DNA of 64,000 nt from Acinetobacter amyesii (GTDB taxonomy: Bacteria > Pseudomonadota > Gammaproteobacteria > Pseudomonadales > Moraxellaceae). The DNA lies in contig NZ_MVKX01000002.1 of assembly GCF_002018365.1 (NCBI RefSeq), positions 62,001-126,000 of the forward strand, given 5' to 3'. The position numbers were made by a program, and so were the translations under genes. The notes beneath the pieces were generated by a model. That model saw only the letters and a list, made by a program, of their open reading frames with translations. It had not been told where the DNA came from and made no database searches. Below are positions 63,889-64,000 of this stretch, piece after piece. Position 1 is the first letter of the stretch, and every line of letters starts with the position of its first letter.

Positions 63889-64000
63889 GCAAAAAAATAA
63901 ACTTTGGCTCATCATTGCCTTGGTCGTTATCGCTGTTGCTGCATTTATATTTTGGCTGGCGCCAAAAGCATCACAAAATGATCCTTCAGATCAATCGATT
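63889..64000 (+). CDS. N-terminus of a membrane-anchored protein (cut by window end)
   Basis: An ATG near 63889 begins a frame whose first residues after a short basic start form one hydrophobic helix (LWLIIALVVIAVAAFIFWL), followed by a polar APKASQNDPSDQS stretch up to the window edge. This is the typical start of a type II membrane-anchored or periplasmic adaptor protein. A G-rich candidate ribosome site lies upstream. The exact start is tentative because of the A-rich run just after the ATG. Identity cannot be given. Confidence 0.45.

Noticed and set aside
1..64000. CRISPR array, tRNA, rRNA, prophage or insertion sequence
   Set aside because: No regularly spaced direct repeats, tRNA-like cloverleaf, rRNA stretch, transposase or integrase was found. 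A tRNAscan and ISfinder search would confirm.

Overview
The window is a stretch of Acinetobacter-type gammaproteobacterial chromosome. The evidence is moderate to low GC, near-perfect resemblance (from memory) of several proteins to Acinetobacter families (the AbeM-type MATE pump, the CraA-type MFS pump, the mlaFEDCB operon), and the mix of aerobic housekeeping genes. I see no rRNA, tRNA, CRISPR array, transposase, integrase or prophage genes. About 62 protein genes are supported, most of them ended by clear rho-independent hairpins.

Layout. 1-8.4 kb: the tail of an unidentified acidic protein, a di-iron-type metal-dependent hydrolase, a VOC protein, a dicarboxylate symporter, tesB, plsB and an AT-rich TSUP permease gene. 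8.4-14.3 kb: a Rossmann-fold epimerase-like protein, recG, comF, an overlapping LOG/Nudix pair and a CorA-type transporter. 14.4-17.6 kb: the complete mlaFEDCB operon for retrograde phospholipid transport, on the minus strand. 18-24 kb: a DEAD-box RNA helicase with an RGG/DRPRRE repeat tail and a long leader, then suhB, dxs and ribA. 24-28 kb: hemN and hemF back to back, a small membrane protein and aroE. 28-33.3 kb: a large unknown lipoprotein, an acyl-CoA dehydrogenase and a His/Lys/Pro-rich exported protein. 33.7-39.2 kb: a Bcr/CflA pump, a small CxxC protein behind a Fur-box-like site, hemW, a YdcZ-type protein, the AbeM-type pump and a small exported protein.

39.5-48.6 kb is a run of small, poorly characterised genes: DUF1737, an ABC1 kinase, a zinc-independent L31 paralogue behind a Zur-box-like operator, crcB, a HopJ-family protein, a chagasin-like (I42) lipoprotein, two similar unknown envelope proteins on either side of a methyltransferase, a membrane-tethered Holliday-junction-resolvase-related nuclease, an orphan ParA, an AI-2E family permease and sodC. 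48.7-64 kb: yccS, an exported-protein gene interrupted by an in-frame stop codon, a DUF3817 protein, the CraA-type pump, pirin, an AT-rich coiled-coil membrane protein of unknown role, a small lipoprotein, the divergent D-2-hydroxyglutarate dehydrogenase/serA pair, two tandem RhtA-like exporters, a hemerythrin, a second TSUP permease, truB and the start of a membrane-anchored protein cut by the window edge.

How the genes work together. mlaFEDCB, plsB, suhB and yccS concern the envelope and phospholipids. hemN, hemF and hemW give oxygen-dependent and oxygen-independent coproporphyrinogen oxidation plus heme trafficking. serA and the divergent flavoprotein probably form a coupled serine-synthesis and D-2-hydroxyglutarate-recycling pair. 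Metal-responsive control is suggested by a Zur-like site before the L31 paralogue and a Fur-like site before the small CxxC protein. I did not find a clear multi-gene new defence or mobile system. The best candidates for undescribed biology are the 43.2-46.7 kb cluster of unknown envelope proteins, tethered nuclease and ParA; the coiled-coil membrane protein at 54.4-55.5 kb; the large lipoprotein at 28.2-30.7 kb; and the structured leader of the RNA helicase.
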